DNA of 46,069 nucleotides. Source: CAYXXN01 sp964469055. GTDB lineage: Bacteria; Acidobacteriota; Thermoanaerobaculia; Multivoradales; JAHEKO01. The stretch is taken from assembly GCA_964469055.1 (NCBI GenBank), contig CAYXXN010000003.1, positions 1 to 46,069 on the forward strand, given 5' to 3'. Both the position numbers and the translations under genes were made by a program. Numbering within the stretch: the stretch's first letter is position 1; each line of letters begins with the position of its first letter. The notes under the pieces were generated by a model. The model did no database searches. It was not told the origin of the DNA and worked only from the letters and a program-made list of their open reading frames with translations. Below are positions 30,999 through 39,324 of this stretch, piece by piece.

Positions 30999-31915
30999 GG
31001 TTGACTCAGGCGCTCGGGTATTTCGTCCGCGAGGCGGCGCTGTCGCTGCGCCGCGGCTGGAAGGTGAGCCTGCTGGCCGTGCTCACCATCGCCACCAGCC
31101 TGTTCGTGGGCGGCTTCTTCCTGCTCGTGGCGCACAACCTGGCGGCAGCCGCGCGCTCCTGGCGGAGTCAAGCGCGCATCGTCGCCTACCTGGCGCCCGA
31201 GGTGGCCGCCCAGGCGGGCGAAGACCTGGCCGCGTGGTTGCGCCGGCAGCCCGGTGTGGCAACGGTGCGGGTCGTGGGCGGCGCCGAGGCCCGCGAGCGA
31301 CTGCGCGAAGGCTTCCCGGGGCTAGCCGACCTCCTGGACGCCCCGGGGGGAGCCGAGCTGCCGACCTCGCTCGAGATCTCGCTGGCGGCGACGGTCGATC
31401 GCGCCCGGGCAGAGGGACTCGCCGCCGACTTGCGTGCGCGACCGGGTGTGGACGTCGTCGACGACGACCGCGACTGGCTCGGCCGGCTGGATCGCTGGGC
31501 GGCGCTGGGGAGGCTCGCGGGTCTCGCCGTGGCCGGCTTGCTGCTCGCGGCCGCGGTCTTCACCATCTACAGCGTCCTGCGCCTGACGGCCCACCTCTAC
31601 CGCGATGAGATCGCCGTCATGCGCCTGGTGGGAGCGACCGAGGTGTTGATCCGCGGGCCCTTCTATCTCGAGGGGCTCCTCCAGGGTCTGATGGGCGGCA
31701 CGCTGGCGCTGGGTTCCTTGTCGCTCCTCCACTTCGGCTTCCGCCGTGCCGCGCCCGGGCTTCTCACTCAGGTCTTGGTCGGACGCTTCCTGCCGGCGGC
31801 GAGCTGCCTGGCGCTGGTCGCCGTGGGCGCCTTCGCCGGCCTACTGGGTGCCATCCTGTCGCTGCGGCGCGAGGTCCTCGCCGAGCTCGAGGCCTCGCGG
31901 CCGCTGCCCGGCTAG
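30995..31915 (+). CDS. ftsX: Cell division permease-like protein FtsX
   Basis: The 306-residue protein has the FtsX topology: an N-terminal cytoplasmic segment, a first membrane helix (about 25-46), a periplasmic domain (about 50-165, with the ARIVAYLAPEV and GVATVRVVG strands), and three C-terminal membrane helices (about 180-300). FtsX transmits FtsE ATPase cycles to outside hydrolase activators. The periplasmic domain contains LPTSLEISL, conserved in the family. The GTG start (30995) overlaps ftsE. A hairpin terminator follows its stop. Confidence 0.94.
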   Translation: MRLTQALGYFVREAALSLRRGWKVSLLAVLTIATSLFVGGFFLLVAHNLAAAARSWRSQARIVAYLAPEVAAQAGEDLAAWLRRQPGVATVRVVGGAEARERLREGFPGLADLLDAPGGAELPTSLEISLAATVDRARAEGLAADLRARPGVDVVDDDRDWLGRLDRWAALGRLAGLAVAGLLLAAAVFTIYSVLRLTAHLYRDEIAVMRLVGATEVLIRGPFYLEGLLQGLMGGTLALGSLSLLHFGFRRAAPGLLTQVLVGRFLPAASCLALVAVGAFAGLLGAILSLRREVLAELEASRPLPG

Positions 31916-31951
31916 CGCCAGCGGCAGAAGGCGCTCCCGGACGAAAGGAAA

Positions 31952-31980
31952 GCGCCCCGCCCGCTGGGCGGACGGGGCGC
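31952..31980. terminator. Bidirectional hairpin between ftsX and the ompA-type gene
   Basis: An 8-bp perfect stem (GCGCCCCG with CGGGGCGC) continues after one mismatch as 4 bp (CCGC with GCGG) around a 3-nt loop. It lies in the 87-bp gap between two convergent genes. On the minus strand it is followed by CTTTCCTTTCG, a T-rich stretch that fits termination for the ompA-type gene. Confidence 0.68.
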
Positions 31981-32002
31981 CGGGACCGACGCGGCGAGTG
32001 GA

Positions 32003-33160
32003 TCAGTCGACGCGCAGGATGATCACCGCTCGACGATTGGAGGCCCGGCCTTCGGCCGTGTCGTTGCTCGCCACCGGGTCGCGCGAGCCCATGCTCTCGA
32101 CCGTCACGCGACTGGCGTCGATCTGGTGCCGCTCGACCAGGTATCGCTTGACCGCTTCCGCGCGGCGCAGGGCCATCGCGTCGTTGGTCTGCGTCCCGCC
32201 ACTGGCGTCGCTGTGGCCTTCGACGTGTGCCGACAGCTCGGGGTCCTGCTGGAGCTTCAAGGCCACTTCGTCGAGCACGGCCTTGCAGATGTTGTCGACC
32301 CGAGCGCCGCCGCTGTCGAACTGGCACACTGCACGCTCCTCGGGCCGCGGCTCGGGAGCCGGCGGCGGCGGGGGCGGAGGCGGCGGCGGCGGAGGCGGTG
32401 GAGGCGGCGGAGGCGGAGGCGGAGGCGGCGGCGGAGGAGGCGGCGCCGGGCACGGGCAGGGCGGCGACGAACCCCTGAACCGATACGCGATACCGGCGGT
32501 GGTGATCAGAGGATCGATGTCGATCTTCGCCCCGCGGTCGGACTCGGCGCTCGACGACGTGTAGCGGGCGCCGACGGTCGCCGCCCAAGGACTCGACTCG
32601 CCGAACGGGATGTCGAGCCCGACGTTGAGGCCGACGGTAGTGTCGTCGTCGAAGTCCTCCGAGATTCGGACGATGCCGGGGAAGTCCGCTTCGACGCTGT
32701 CGTAGGAGCTCCATGCCACCCAGGGACCCAGGTAGAAGTCGACGTAGCTACGCGGCGTCAGGTGGAAATTGAGGCCCAGCCCGAAGATGTCGAGACCGAG
32801 TTCGTCCGCCGTCATCAGCCACTCGGTCGGAGTGTCGATCATCACCATCGTGTCGATATCGGTGGACAAGGCGATCGCGTCGATGCCGAGCAGACAGGTC
32901 AGGCGGTACTCGAGACCGACGCCGAAGCCGTCGCCGTTGCCCACCCCGATGCTGGTCCGGAGCTCTTCCCCCGAGGGTAGGGTCGTGGTCTCGCGGAAAT
33001 GGTCGCCCGACGTGTCGACGCGGGCGTACAACCCGCGGAGCGTCCAGCGCCAGCCGCCCCCGTGCCGGCAGTCGTCGTTTTCCTGTGCGTTCGCGGGGCC
33101 GGTCGCAGCAAGCATCAAAGCGATACCCAGCACCGCGAGCAGCAGCTCTCTCTTCCTCAT
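32003..33160 (-). CDS. OmpA-family outer-membrane protein with a 27-proline linker
   Basis: The 385-residue protein has a signal peptide (residues 1-25, cleavage near PANA). An N-terminal beta-barrel follows (about 30-230), with alternating aromatic strands such as GFGVGLEYRL and YVDFYLGPWVAW. Next are a CPCPA segment, an uninterrupted run of 27 prolines (residues 241-267), and a C-terminal OmpA/Pal-like peptidoglycan-binding domain (about 275-385) with HVEGHSDASGG and SNRRAVIIL. The layout anchors the outer membrane to the wall. The polyproline rod could span a wide periplasm. A GAGGAGG ribosome site lies 6 nt before the ATG at 33160; upstream in-frame starts are rejected because the signal begins here. 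Confidence 0.92.
   Translation of the reverse strand: MRKRELLLAVLGIALMLAATGPANAQENDDCRHGGGWRWTLRGLYARVDTSGDHFRETTTLPSGEELRTSIGVGNGDGFGVGLEYRLTCLLGIDAIALSTDIDTMVMIDTPTEWLMTADELGLDIFGLGLNFHLTPRSYVDFYLGPWVAWSSYDSVEADFPGIVRISEDFDDDTTVGLNVGLDIPFGESSPWAATVGARYTSSSAESDRGAKIDIDPLITTAGIAYRFRGSSPPCPCPAPPPPPPPPPPPPPPPPPPPPPPPPPPPPAPEPRPEERAVCQFDSGGARVDNICKAVLDEVALKLQQDPELSAHVEGHSDASGGTQTNDAMALRRAEAVKRYLVERHQIDASRVTVESMGSRDPVASNDTAEGRASNRRAVIILRVD
32360..32440. repeat. 81-bp imperfect trinucleotide repeat encoding polyproline
   Basis: 27 in-frame proline codons read on the minus strand, written as CGG/AGG triplets with single GGG and TGG variants on the plus strand. One strand is almost pure G with C or A at every third base. 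The mixed codons show that the run is not a fresh slippage of one triplet. It could form G-quadruplex-like or other unusual DNA structures and may vary in length between strains. Confidence 0.85.
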
Positions 33161-33231
33161 GGCGCGCCTCCTCGAGTTCATCGAGCCTGCCCCTGGCAAA
33201 GCCTCGGTGGCGGCTCGCATGTTGACCACGA

Positions 33232-33264
33232 ATCGTAGCATCCTGGATCGGCGCCCGCTGTCAA
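33232..33264 (-). promoter_or_regulatory. Putative promoter of the ompA-type gene
   Basis: On the minus strand a perfect TTGACA (33264-33259) is followed 21 bp later by an extended -10-like TGC-TACGAT (TACGAT at 33237-33232). The spacer is too long for a canonical promoter, but the extended -10 may compensate. Transcription would start about 65 nt before the ATG at 33160, leaving a leader with a strong ribosome site. Confidence 0.42.
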
Positions 33265-33307
33265 GCGGTCGCTGGCTTCGCGGCCTCAACGGAAGGCCCG
33301 GTGCGAG

Positions 33308-34111
33308 CTAGCGGTCTTCGATCAGGCGGCCGACCGAAGCCAGGAAGGCTTGGGCCTGGTGTGGGCCTAGGCTCGAAGCGATCGCCCGCTCGCGCGCGCG
33401 AATCAGGTCGAGCACGGCTGCGATGCCGTCGCCGCCGGCCGCTTCGCGGAGGCCCGCGTCGGTCGTCGCATCGTCGCGGCCCATCATGTCGCTGGCGACC
33501 TCCTGGATCGCCTCGGAGAGGGTCTTCAAGCCCTCAGGCGCCAGCCGCTGGAGGCGGTCGAAAGGGAGTCGTGCGAGATCATCCTTGAGCTCGACGAGCC
33601 CTGAAGTGATCAAACCGTAGATGGTCTTCGAGACCTCGAAGGGCGAGAGCCTGAGTTCGGTGCTGATCTCGTCGATGGAGCGCGATTCGTCGATCCTGCG
33701 AATGACCTGCCACTCGCGCGGCGTCAGCGAGATCGGGGTTTTACCGCCGTCCTCGCGGAACACCGGAACCATGCGCGTGGAGGGGACGCGGGAGACGAGC
33801 ACCTTCCACTCGTCGATGCGTTGCGCCGCGGCCATGAGCAGGTTGGTGTTGGACTTCTCGATCGAGCTCTCCAGGGCCTCGGGCACCTGCTCGAAGCGGA
33901 ACGATCCCTCCTGCCAGGTGGCGAGCTCGTAGAAGGCCTCCTCGCCCTTGAGGGGTCCGCACTCGGCGTGGACGATCTGGCCTTCGCGCAGCACGATCTG
34001 ACCGCTGCCAAGACGGCCGTCCATCAGGAAGCGCCCGGTCTTGCCCGAGGCAGCGACCAACTGGATGACGTCGGGAAGCGGCAGTTCCTCGAGAGAGCCT
34101 TGAAAAGCCAT
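33308..34111 (-). CDS. DUF4388 (PATAN-domain) protein
   Basis: The 267-residue protein begins with a DUF4388/PATAN domain (about 1-105): MAFQGSLEELPLPDVIQLVA, GKTGRFLMDGR, and IVLREGQIVHAECGPLKGEEAFYELATW. This domain is common in Acidobacteriota, Deltaproteobacteria-type lineages and Cyanobacteria, often beside receiver domains, roadblock proteins and MglA. A helical middle with a winged-helix look (ISLTPREWQVIRRIDESRSIDEISTELRLSPFEV) suggests DNA or partner binding, and the C-terminus is helical. It lies between the ompA-type gene (same strand, 147 bp downstream) and ruvC. Its link with the MglA/MglB pair 28 kb away is only suggestive. Confidence 0.86.
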   Translation of the reverse strand: MAFQGSLEELPLPDVIQLVAASGKTGRFLMDGRLGSGQIVLREGQIVHAECGPLKGEEAFYELATWQEGSFRFEQVPEALESSIEKSNTNLLMAAAQRIDEWKVLVSRVPSTRMVPVFREDGGKTPISLTPREWQVIRRIDESRSIDEISTELRLSPFEVSKTIYGLITSGLVELKDDLARLPFDRLQRLAPEGLKTLSEAIQEVASDMMGRDDATTDAGLREAAGGDGIAAVLDLIRARERAIASSLGPHQAQAFLASVGRLIEDR

Positions 34112-34182
34112 GACCTATTGGAGCTGAAAACTCGGCAGAGCGTAGCACACGGTCTGGACCTCGACAACGCTCGGGCTGGGTC

Positions 34183-34689
34183 CTACGCCCCGCGCGGCGG
34201 CTTCCGGGTCAGCCTGTCGAGAGGTTCTCGGTGGGCGTAGCAGAGGGCCACGGCCAGGGCGTCCGTGGCGTCGAGCGAGGGGGTCTCCCCACCGAGCTCG
34301 AGCAGCAGGCGTACCATGCGCGCCACCTGTTCCTTGGCCGCCGCACCGTGGCCCGTCAAGGCGCTCTTGACCTCGGCCGGGCTGTACTCCAGGACCTCGA
34401 GCCGGGCGCCGCCGAGCGCTGCCACGAGGGCGCCCCGGGCTTGAGCCAGGACCATCAGCGAACGAGTGTTGCCGCCGAGGAAGGGGCTCTCGAGCACGGC
34501 CACCTGCGGCTGCCAGTGGCTCACCAGGGCGGTGACCCCCTCGCTCAGCCGCGCCAGTCGCCGGGCGAGCGGTAGGCTCCGGCCCGGGGAGATCCGGCCG
34601 CAGGCGACCAGCCGGGCCGCGCCGCCATCGATTTCGACCAGGCCATAGCCCGTGTGGAGACTGCCTGGATCGAGACCGAGAACGCGCAC
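34183..34689 (-). CDS. ruvC: Crossover junction endodeoxyribonuclease RuvC
   Basis: The 168-residue protein is RuvC, the Holliday junction resolvase. Its catalytic acids are seen in order: VLGLDPGSLHTGYG (Asp near residue 7), VLESPFLGGNTRS (Glu), and the pair in SLDATDALAVALCYAH. Length is normal. The GTG at 34689 is preferred because family members start MRVLGIDPG; an ATG 48 nt upstream in the same frame would add residues not seen in the family. ruvA and ruvB are not adjacent. It is divergent from the receiver-pseudokinase gene, with 129 bp between them. Confidence 0.93.
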   Translation of the reverse strand: MRVLGLDPGSLHTGYGLVEIDGGAARLVACGRISPGRSLPLARRLARLSEGVTALVSHWQPQVAVLESPFLGGNTRSLMVLAQARGALVAALGGARLEVLEYSPAEVKSALTGHGAAAKEQVARMVRLLLELGGETPSLDATDALAVALCYAHREPLDRLTRKPPRGA

Positions 34690-34759
34690 CGGAGGAAAGC
34701 GCCCTTGTAGCTTATCGCAGCGCGGACCGTAACCCATTCCTAGGCAAGCAGTTTTCCGA

Positions 34760-34788
34760 TTGACGCCCCCGGGTGGGAGTGCTAGAAC
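34760..34788 (+). promoter_or_regulatory. Promoter of the receiver-pseudokinase gene
   Basis: TTGACG (34760-34765) and TAGAAC (34783-34788) are 17 bp apart, and the -10 box is preceded by TGC, giving an extended -10. Transcription would start near 34795 and the ATG is at 34819. A good match to the sigma-70-type pattern. Confidence 0.62.
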
Positions 34789-34818
34789 GAACGGGCTTCC
34801 GACCGGAACTTTGGCCCC

Positions 34819-37122
34819 ATGATCCTGGTTGCCGTCCGCGACGCTCCTCAGCGCGAGTCCCTGCGCGCCGCCCTTCATCGCGAGGGCTGGCAGGTCAGTG
34901 TGGTCGGCAGCTTGGACTCGGCGTACCGGATGGCCGCCGATCAGGCGCCGCAGCTGGTCGTTCTCGACGCCGAGCTGCCCGGATCCGATGAGCTGATCAA
35001 GGTCTTCGCCCGCGGCCACGGCGGCCCTGGCATCCTGCTGCTGGCCGACTCGGCGGCGCAAGCTCGTTTCACGGCTGCGGACGCCGTCGTGGGCCGCCAG
35101 GTAGCCGGTGACGAGCTGGTGGCGAGCGTCCGTCACTGCCTGGCGGCACCGCGGCCCGTGACGAGCGCGCTGCCGGTCGCCAGTGGCCAGCGGCGGTGGA
35201 CGGCGGAGGAGCTCTTCGGTGAGATCCTCGAGGACCTCGACGCCACCGTCAGCGCCGTCGAGGCCGCGGCCCCGACCGAGCCGGAGGAGACCCCGGCGGC
35301 GCTCGCCCGGGGCACCGTGCTGGCCGAAACGTTGGCCGCGCCGGCCGGGCGGCAACGCGGCCAGGAACCAGTGCCTTCGCGGCTGGTCGCCGTCGAGGCG
35401 GTTACCGAAGGGACCGTCCAGGAGACCGTCGAGCCGGCCGTCGAGCCGACCCTAGAGGTCGCCGTGATCGGCGCGGAGGAGCCTGCGCCGATGGCGGCGT
35501 CCGTCGCGGAAGTCACCCCGCCGGCGCCCGAGCCGGCGGCCTCCGAGCCGTCGCCCGCGCCGGCCCCGCCCCCGAGCGCGCCGGTGGGGATCGAGGAGCC
35601 GCCGCCCGTCGTCTCGAGCGCCTTCGATCTCGCCCTCGCCGGCGAAACCGATCGCCCCGCCCCGCGCGAGCTCGAGGCCCTGGCCGAGGAGTTGCTCGGT
35701 CTCGGCCGCGCCCGCCAGGCGGTCGCGAGCGCGTCGCCGGTGGCTGAGGAGTCGAGCGAGCCACCCGACGAGCCCGCGGTCACCGAGGAGCCGCAGCTCG
35801 CGCCGCCGCCGCAGGAGCCAGCGTCCCCGACCGGCTCGCAGCTGCAAGTCGGCGCCTACCGGTTGCTCGAGCGCCTGGGCTCCCACGAGGCCATCGAGGT
35901 CTGGCAGGCCACGCGCGACGTGGGGGAGGGCGGGTCGGCGACCGTTACCCTGGAGGTGAGCCGCGGACTGGCGGCGCGTCGCCCCGAGCTCGCGGCCGGC
36001 GCTCTGGCCGCTGCCGAGCAGGCAGCGATGCTCGATCATCCGACGATCCTGCCGCCCCTCGATGCCGGGCTCGCGGGCGACGATCTGTTCGTCGCTACGG
36101 AGAGCCTGTCGGCGACGAGCCTGGAACGAGTGCTGGCGTCGGTCCGCGCTCTCGACGTGCGCATCCCGCTCGGCCTCGCACTCAGCATGGGCGAGCGCGT
36201 CGCGGCGGCCCTCGAGCACGCGCATGGTGCGAGCGGGGAAGCCGTGGTCCACGGCGCGCTCCGCCCCGGGCACGTGCTCGTGACGCGCGGCGGCGAGGTC
36301 CGAGTGGCGGGCTTCGCGGTGGCAAGCGTGCTCGAATCCGCGGAGGCGGCCGACGCCGACCGGGTGCGCTATCGGGCCCCCGAGCAGGTGGCGGGCGAGC
36401 CACCGGAGGCGCGGGGCGACCTCTACTCGTTTGGCGCGGTGCTCTTCGAGATGGTCACCGGTCGACCGGCCTTCGGCGGTAAGGATGCCGCCGCGGTGGC
36501 GCACGCCATCCAGCACGAGGCCCCGGATCCGCCCGATCGGCTCGATCCGACGATCCCGGCCGAGGTGAGCAGCTTGATCGCCCGTCTGCTCAAGCGGCGC
36601 CGCGAGGAACGCGTGCAGGGCGCCGGCGAGGCGCAGCGCAAGCTCGACCTCGCCCTCCAGGCCTTGCCCTCGCCACCCGGCGCCGCGGAGGTCGCCGCCT
36701 GGATCCGCCAGCTCGAAGAGGCCATGCGCCACGCCCGCCCGCGGAGAGAGACCGTCGCGACGCCCGCTGCGGAGCCCACCCCGCCGGCGCCGGCGGGGCC
36801 GCGGTTGGCGTTCCCGGGACCAGCGGCGCCGGGCGTGACGACGCGCCGGGGCCGCTGGCTGATCGCGGCGCTGCTGGCCACGGCGTTGGCCTTGGGGGCG
36901 GTGGCCTACTGGCTCGGCCGCGACCGGGGTGGCCGGCGCGTGATCACGGTACCGCCGCCGGGGCCGCGGCCAGGATCCGTGCTCTCGGCGGGCCCGCCGA
37001 GCGCCGAGCCGGCTCTCGGCGAAGCGGCGCCCCTCGAAGCTACCGAGGCGCCGCCGGCCGCCGTCGAGGGCGAGGCGCCGCCGGCCGCCGCCGATGGCGT
37101 GGAGCCGCCGGCCGGCGGCTGA
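34819..37122 (+). CDS. Receiver-like / pseudokinase membrane protein
   Basis: The 767-residue protein has three parts. Residues 1 to about 112 resemble a response-regulator receiver with the phosphoacceptor in VVLDAELPG (D50), but without a clear conserved Lys. An Ala/Pro/Glu-rich linker follows (about 115-340). Residues about 345-615 have a Hanks kinase fold lacking every catalytic residue: no glycine loop, the VAIK Lys replaced (VTLE, E379), HRD replaced by HGA (478-480) and DFG by GFA (498-500). The C-lobe YRAPEQ and DLYSFGAVLFEMVTGRPAF are kept. A single membrane helix (about 677-697) and a Pro/Ala-rich tail follow, so the kinase-like domain faces the cytoplasm. It is probably a phosphorylation-responsive scaffold. 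It has its own promoter. Confidence 0.86.
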   Translation: MILVAVRDAPQRESLRAALHREGWQVSVVGSLDSAYRMAADQAPQLVVLDAELPGSDELIKVFARGHGGPGILLLADSAAQARFTAADAVVGRQVAGDELVASVRHCLAAPRPVTSALPVASGQRRWTAEELFGEILEDLDATVSAVEAAAPTEPEETPAALARGTVLAETLAAPAGRQRGQEPVPSRLVAVEAVTEGTVQETVEPAVEPTLEVAVIGAEEPAPMAASVAEVTPPAPEPAASEPSPAPAPPPSAPVGIEEPPPVVSSAFDLALAGETDRPAPRELEALAEELLGLGRARQAVASASPVAEESSEPPDEPAVTEEPQLAPPPQEPASPTGSQLQVGAYRLLERLGSHEAIEVWQATRDVGEGGSATVTLEVSRGLAARRPELAAGALAAAEQAAMLDHPTILPPLDAGLAGDDLFVATESLSATSLERVLASVRALDVRIPLGLALSMGERVAAALEHAHGASGEAVVHGALRPGHVLVTRGGEVRVAGFAVASVLESAEAADADRVRYRAPEQVAGEPPEARGDLYSFGAVLFEMVTGRPAFGGKDAAAVAHAIQHEAPDPPDRLDPTIPAEVSSLIARLLKRRREERVQGAGEAQRKLDLALQALPSPPGAAEVAAWIRQLEEAMRHARPRRETVATPAAEPTPPAPAGPRLAFPGPAAPGVTTRRGRWLIAALLATALALGAVAYWLGRDRGGRRVITVPPPGPRPGSVLSAGPPSAEPALGEAAPLEATEAPPAAVEGEAPPAAADGVEPPAGG

Positions 37123-37153
37123 CCGCTCTCGCCCCTCCGGGTCCACCGACGCC

Positions 37154-38002
37154 ATGGCCTGGTTTCGTCGCGCCAACAAGCCCCGGGAGACGCCGGCCGC
37201 TCGCAGCACTGTGCCCGAAGGTCTGTGGGTCAAGTGCGAGGGCTGCAAGGAGATCATCTACGCCAAGGAACTCGAGCGGAATCTCCAGATCTGCCCGAAG
37301 TGCGGCTACCATTTCCGCATTGGGGCGCGCGCGCGCATTCGGCTCTTGCTCGACGAAGGCGAGCCGCGCGAGGTTTTCACCGGCATCCGACCGACCGACC
37401 CGCTGCGCTTCGAGGACTCGAAGCCTTACTCGGCGCGTCTCAAGGACTACCAGAAGCGCACGCGGGAGAAGGACGCCGTCGTCGTCGTCGAGGGTCATAT
37501 GGAGGAGGTGCCGGTCGTCCTGGCGGCGATGGAGTACGCCTTCATGGGCGGCTCCATGGGCTCGGTCGTCGGCGAGAAGATCACCCGCGCCGCCGAGCTC
37601 GCCCGCGATCGCCGCGTGCCGCTCGTTGCCGTCTCGGCCTCCGGTGGCGCGCGCATGCAGGAGGGTGTGCTGTCGCTGATGCAGATGGCCAAGATCGCGG
37701 CCGCCCTGGCGCAGCTGCGCGACCAGCGCGTGCCCTACCTGTCGATCTTGACCGACCCGACCACCGGCGGCGTCACCGCCTCTTTCGCGATGTTGGGCGA
37801 CCTCAACCTGGCCGAGCCCGGAGCGCTGATCGGCTTCGCGGGTCCGCGCGTCATCCAGCAAACGATCGGCCAGGAGCTGCCCGAGGGCTTCCAGACCAGC
37901 GAGTTCCTGCTGGCGCGCGGCTTCCTCGATCTCGTCGTGCCCCGACCGCAGCTCAAGGAAACGGTCGCGCGCTGTCTGCGTCACCTGTCGACCGCGACCT
38001 AG
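37154..38002 (+). CDS. accD: Acetyl-CoA carboxylase carboxyltransferase subunit beta
   Basis: The 282-residue protein is AccD, which with AccA transfers the carboxyl group from biotin to acetyl-CoA to make malonyl-CoA for fatty acid synthesis. The N-terminal zinc ribbon has C28, C31, C47 and C50. The carboxyltransferase core shows GGSMGSVVGEK, VSASGGARMQEGVLSLMQMAK, DPTTGGVTASFAMLGD and GPRVIQQT. The accD-folC order is common in bacteria; folC starts 2 nt after its stop. accA is not in this window. Confidence 0.97.
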   Translation: MAWFRRANKPRETPAARSTVPEGLWVKCEGCKEIIYAKELERNLQICPKCGYHFRIGARARIRLLLDEGEPREVFTGIRPTDPLRFEDSKPYSARLKDYQKRTREKDAVVVVEGHMEEVPVVLAAMEYAFMGGSMGSVVGEKITRAAELARDRRVPLVAVSASGGARMQEGVLSLMQMAKIAAALAQLRDQRVPYLSILTDPTTGGVTASFAMLGDLNLAEPGALIGFAGPRVIQQTIGQELPEGFQTSEFLLARGFLDLVVPRPQLKETVARCLRHLSTAT

Positions 38003-38004
38003 AG

Positions 38005-39315
38005 ATGGCGGACCCGGAGGCCCTGCTCGCGCCGCTCGAGCGGGAGGGTATCCGGCTGGGGCTAGAGGACGTCGGCGAGCTCCTCGAGGCGCTCGGGCGG
38101 CCGCACGCACATCGCGGCCAGGTGCTCATCGCGGGCACCAACGGCAAAGGGTCGACGGCCGCGCTGCTGGCGAGCGTCCTCGAGGCGGCGGGCTACACCA
38201 CCGGCCTCTACACCTCACCGCACCTCGAACGGGTCGAGGAGCGGGTGCGCCTCTCTGGGAGAGCCATCGCACCCGAGCGCTTGGCGGCGACGCTCGAGCG
38301 GGTGGTGGAAGGGGCCGAACGTCTCCTCGGTCACCCGCCGACCTACTTCGAAGCGATGACCGTCGCCGCCTTCGTGCTCTTCGCCGAAGCCGGGGTCGAC
38401 TTCGAGCTGCTCGAAGTGGGGTTGGGGGGTCGGCTCGACGCCACGAACCTGGCCGAGCCGGAGCTCTCGCTCGTCACCTCGATCGGGCTCGACCACACCG
38501 AGCACCTGGGCGCCACGACGGCGGCGATCGCGCGGCAGAAGGCGGGGATCCTGCGGCCCGGAGTGCCGGCGCTGGGCTGGGTCGAGGACGTGGAAGCGGC
38601 GGCGACCCTGTCGAGGAGCGCCGGCGAGATCGGCGCGCCATGGGTCGCAGTCGACCGCGAGGTCAGGTGGCGGCGATCGGGCTGGAGCTGGGACGGGCAA
38701 TGGGGGCAGCTCGAGTGGGCAGGGCGCTCCCTGGCCCTCAGCACGCGCCTGCTGGGGGACCACCAGGGTGCCAACCTGGCGCTGGCGGTCCGCGCTGCCG
38801 AGAGCTTGCGCGCCGGGGGTTCCGCGCGAATCACGGCGCTGGCGATCACCGACGGCATCGCCGCCTGCCGCTGGCCCGGTCGGCTGGAGTCGCTGGCGCT
38901 GCCCGATGGTCGACGGCTGCTGCTCGACGCCGCGCACAACACGCTCGGCGCCGCGCGGCTGGCGGCGTTCCTGGCCGAGGTCGGGTCCCCTTACACGCTG
39001 CTGTTCGGCGTGCTCGCGGACAAGCGAGGTGACGCCATGCTGGCCGCGCTCGCTGGAGGCGCCGAGCATGTCGTCCTCACCCGACCGCCGACTCCGCGGG
39101 CCCTGGATCCCGAGGCGCTCGCCGGGGCCGTCGGGCGGCCCTCCATTCAGGTGGTGAAGGAGCCGGAGCGAGCGCTCGAGGCGGCGCTGGCCACGGAGGG
39201 CGAGCTGGTCGTGGCCTGCGGGTCGATCTACCTGGTCGGGCGCCTCCGCGAGCTGCTGCGCGAGCGCTTCGGCGTGCCCGAGGCGGCCGCCGCGCTGAGT
39301 GTCACCGGCCCGTAG
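38005..39315 (+). CDS. folC: Folylpolyglutamate synthase / dihydrofolate synthase
   Basis: The 436-residue Mur-ligase-family enzyme adds glutamate to folates and, in many bacteria, to dihydropteroate. Seen are the P-loop VLIAGTNGKGSTAALLASVLE, YTSPHLERVEERVRLSG, the GGRLDATN motif, SLVTSIGLDHTEHLG, and RQKAGILRPGVPA. The C-terminal domain has LDAAHNTLGAARL and LFGVLADKRGDAML. The ATG at 38005 is 2 nt after the accD stop, so the two are probably coupled. It converges on glyA, also a folate enzyme, with 9 bp between them. Confidence 0.96.
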   Translation: MADPEALLAPLEREGIRLGLEDVGELLEALGRPHAHRGQVLIAGTNGKGSTAALLASVLEAAGYTTGLYTSPHLERVEERVRLSGRAIAPERLAATLERVVEGAERLLGHPPTYFEAMTVAAFVLFAEAGVDFELLEVGLGGRLDATNLAEPELSLVTSIGLDHTEHLGATTAAIARQKAGILRPGVPALGWVEDVEAAATLSRSAGEIGAPWVAVDREVRWRRSGWSWDGQWGQLEWAGRSLALSTRLLGDHQGANLALAVRAAESLRAGGSARITALAITDGIAACRWPGRLESLALPDGRRLLLDAAHNTLGAARLAAFLAEVGSPYTLLFGVLADKRGDAMLAALAGGAEHVVLTRPPTPRALDPEALAGAVGRPSIQVVKEPERALEAALATEGELVVACGSIYLVGRLRELLRERFGVPEAAAALSVTGP

Positions 39316-39324
39316 TTGCCAGTC

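Noticed and set aside
32126..32980. Plus-strand frame with a poly-Arg run across the ompA-type gene
   Set aside because: It is the other-strand reading of the polyproline repeat; the minus strand has a signal peptide and an OmpA domain.
34690..34737. N-terminal extension of RuvC from an upstream ATG
   Set aside because: RuvC proteins begin at the VLGLDPG segment; the extra 16 residues are not family-like and there is no spaced ribosome site.
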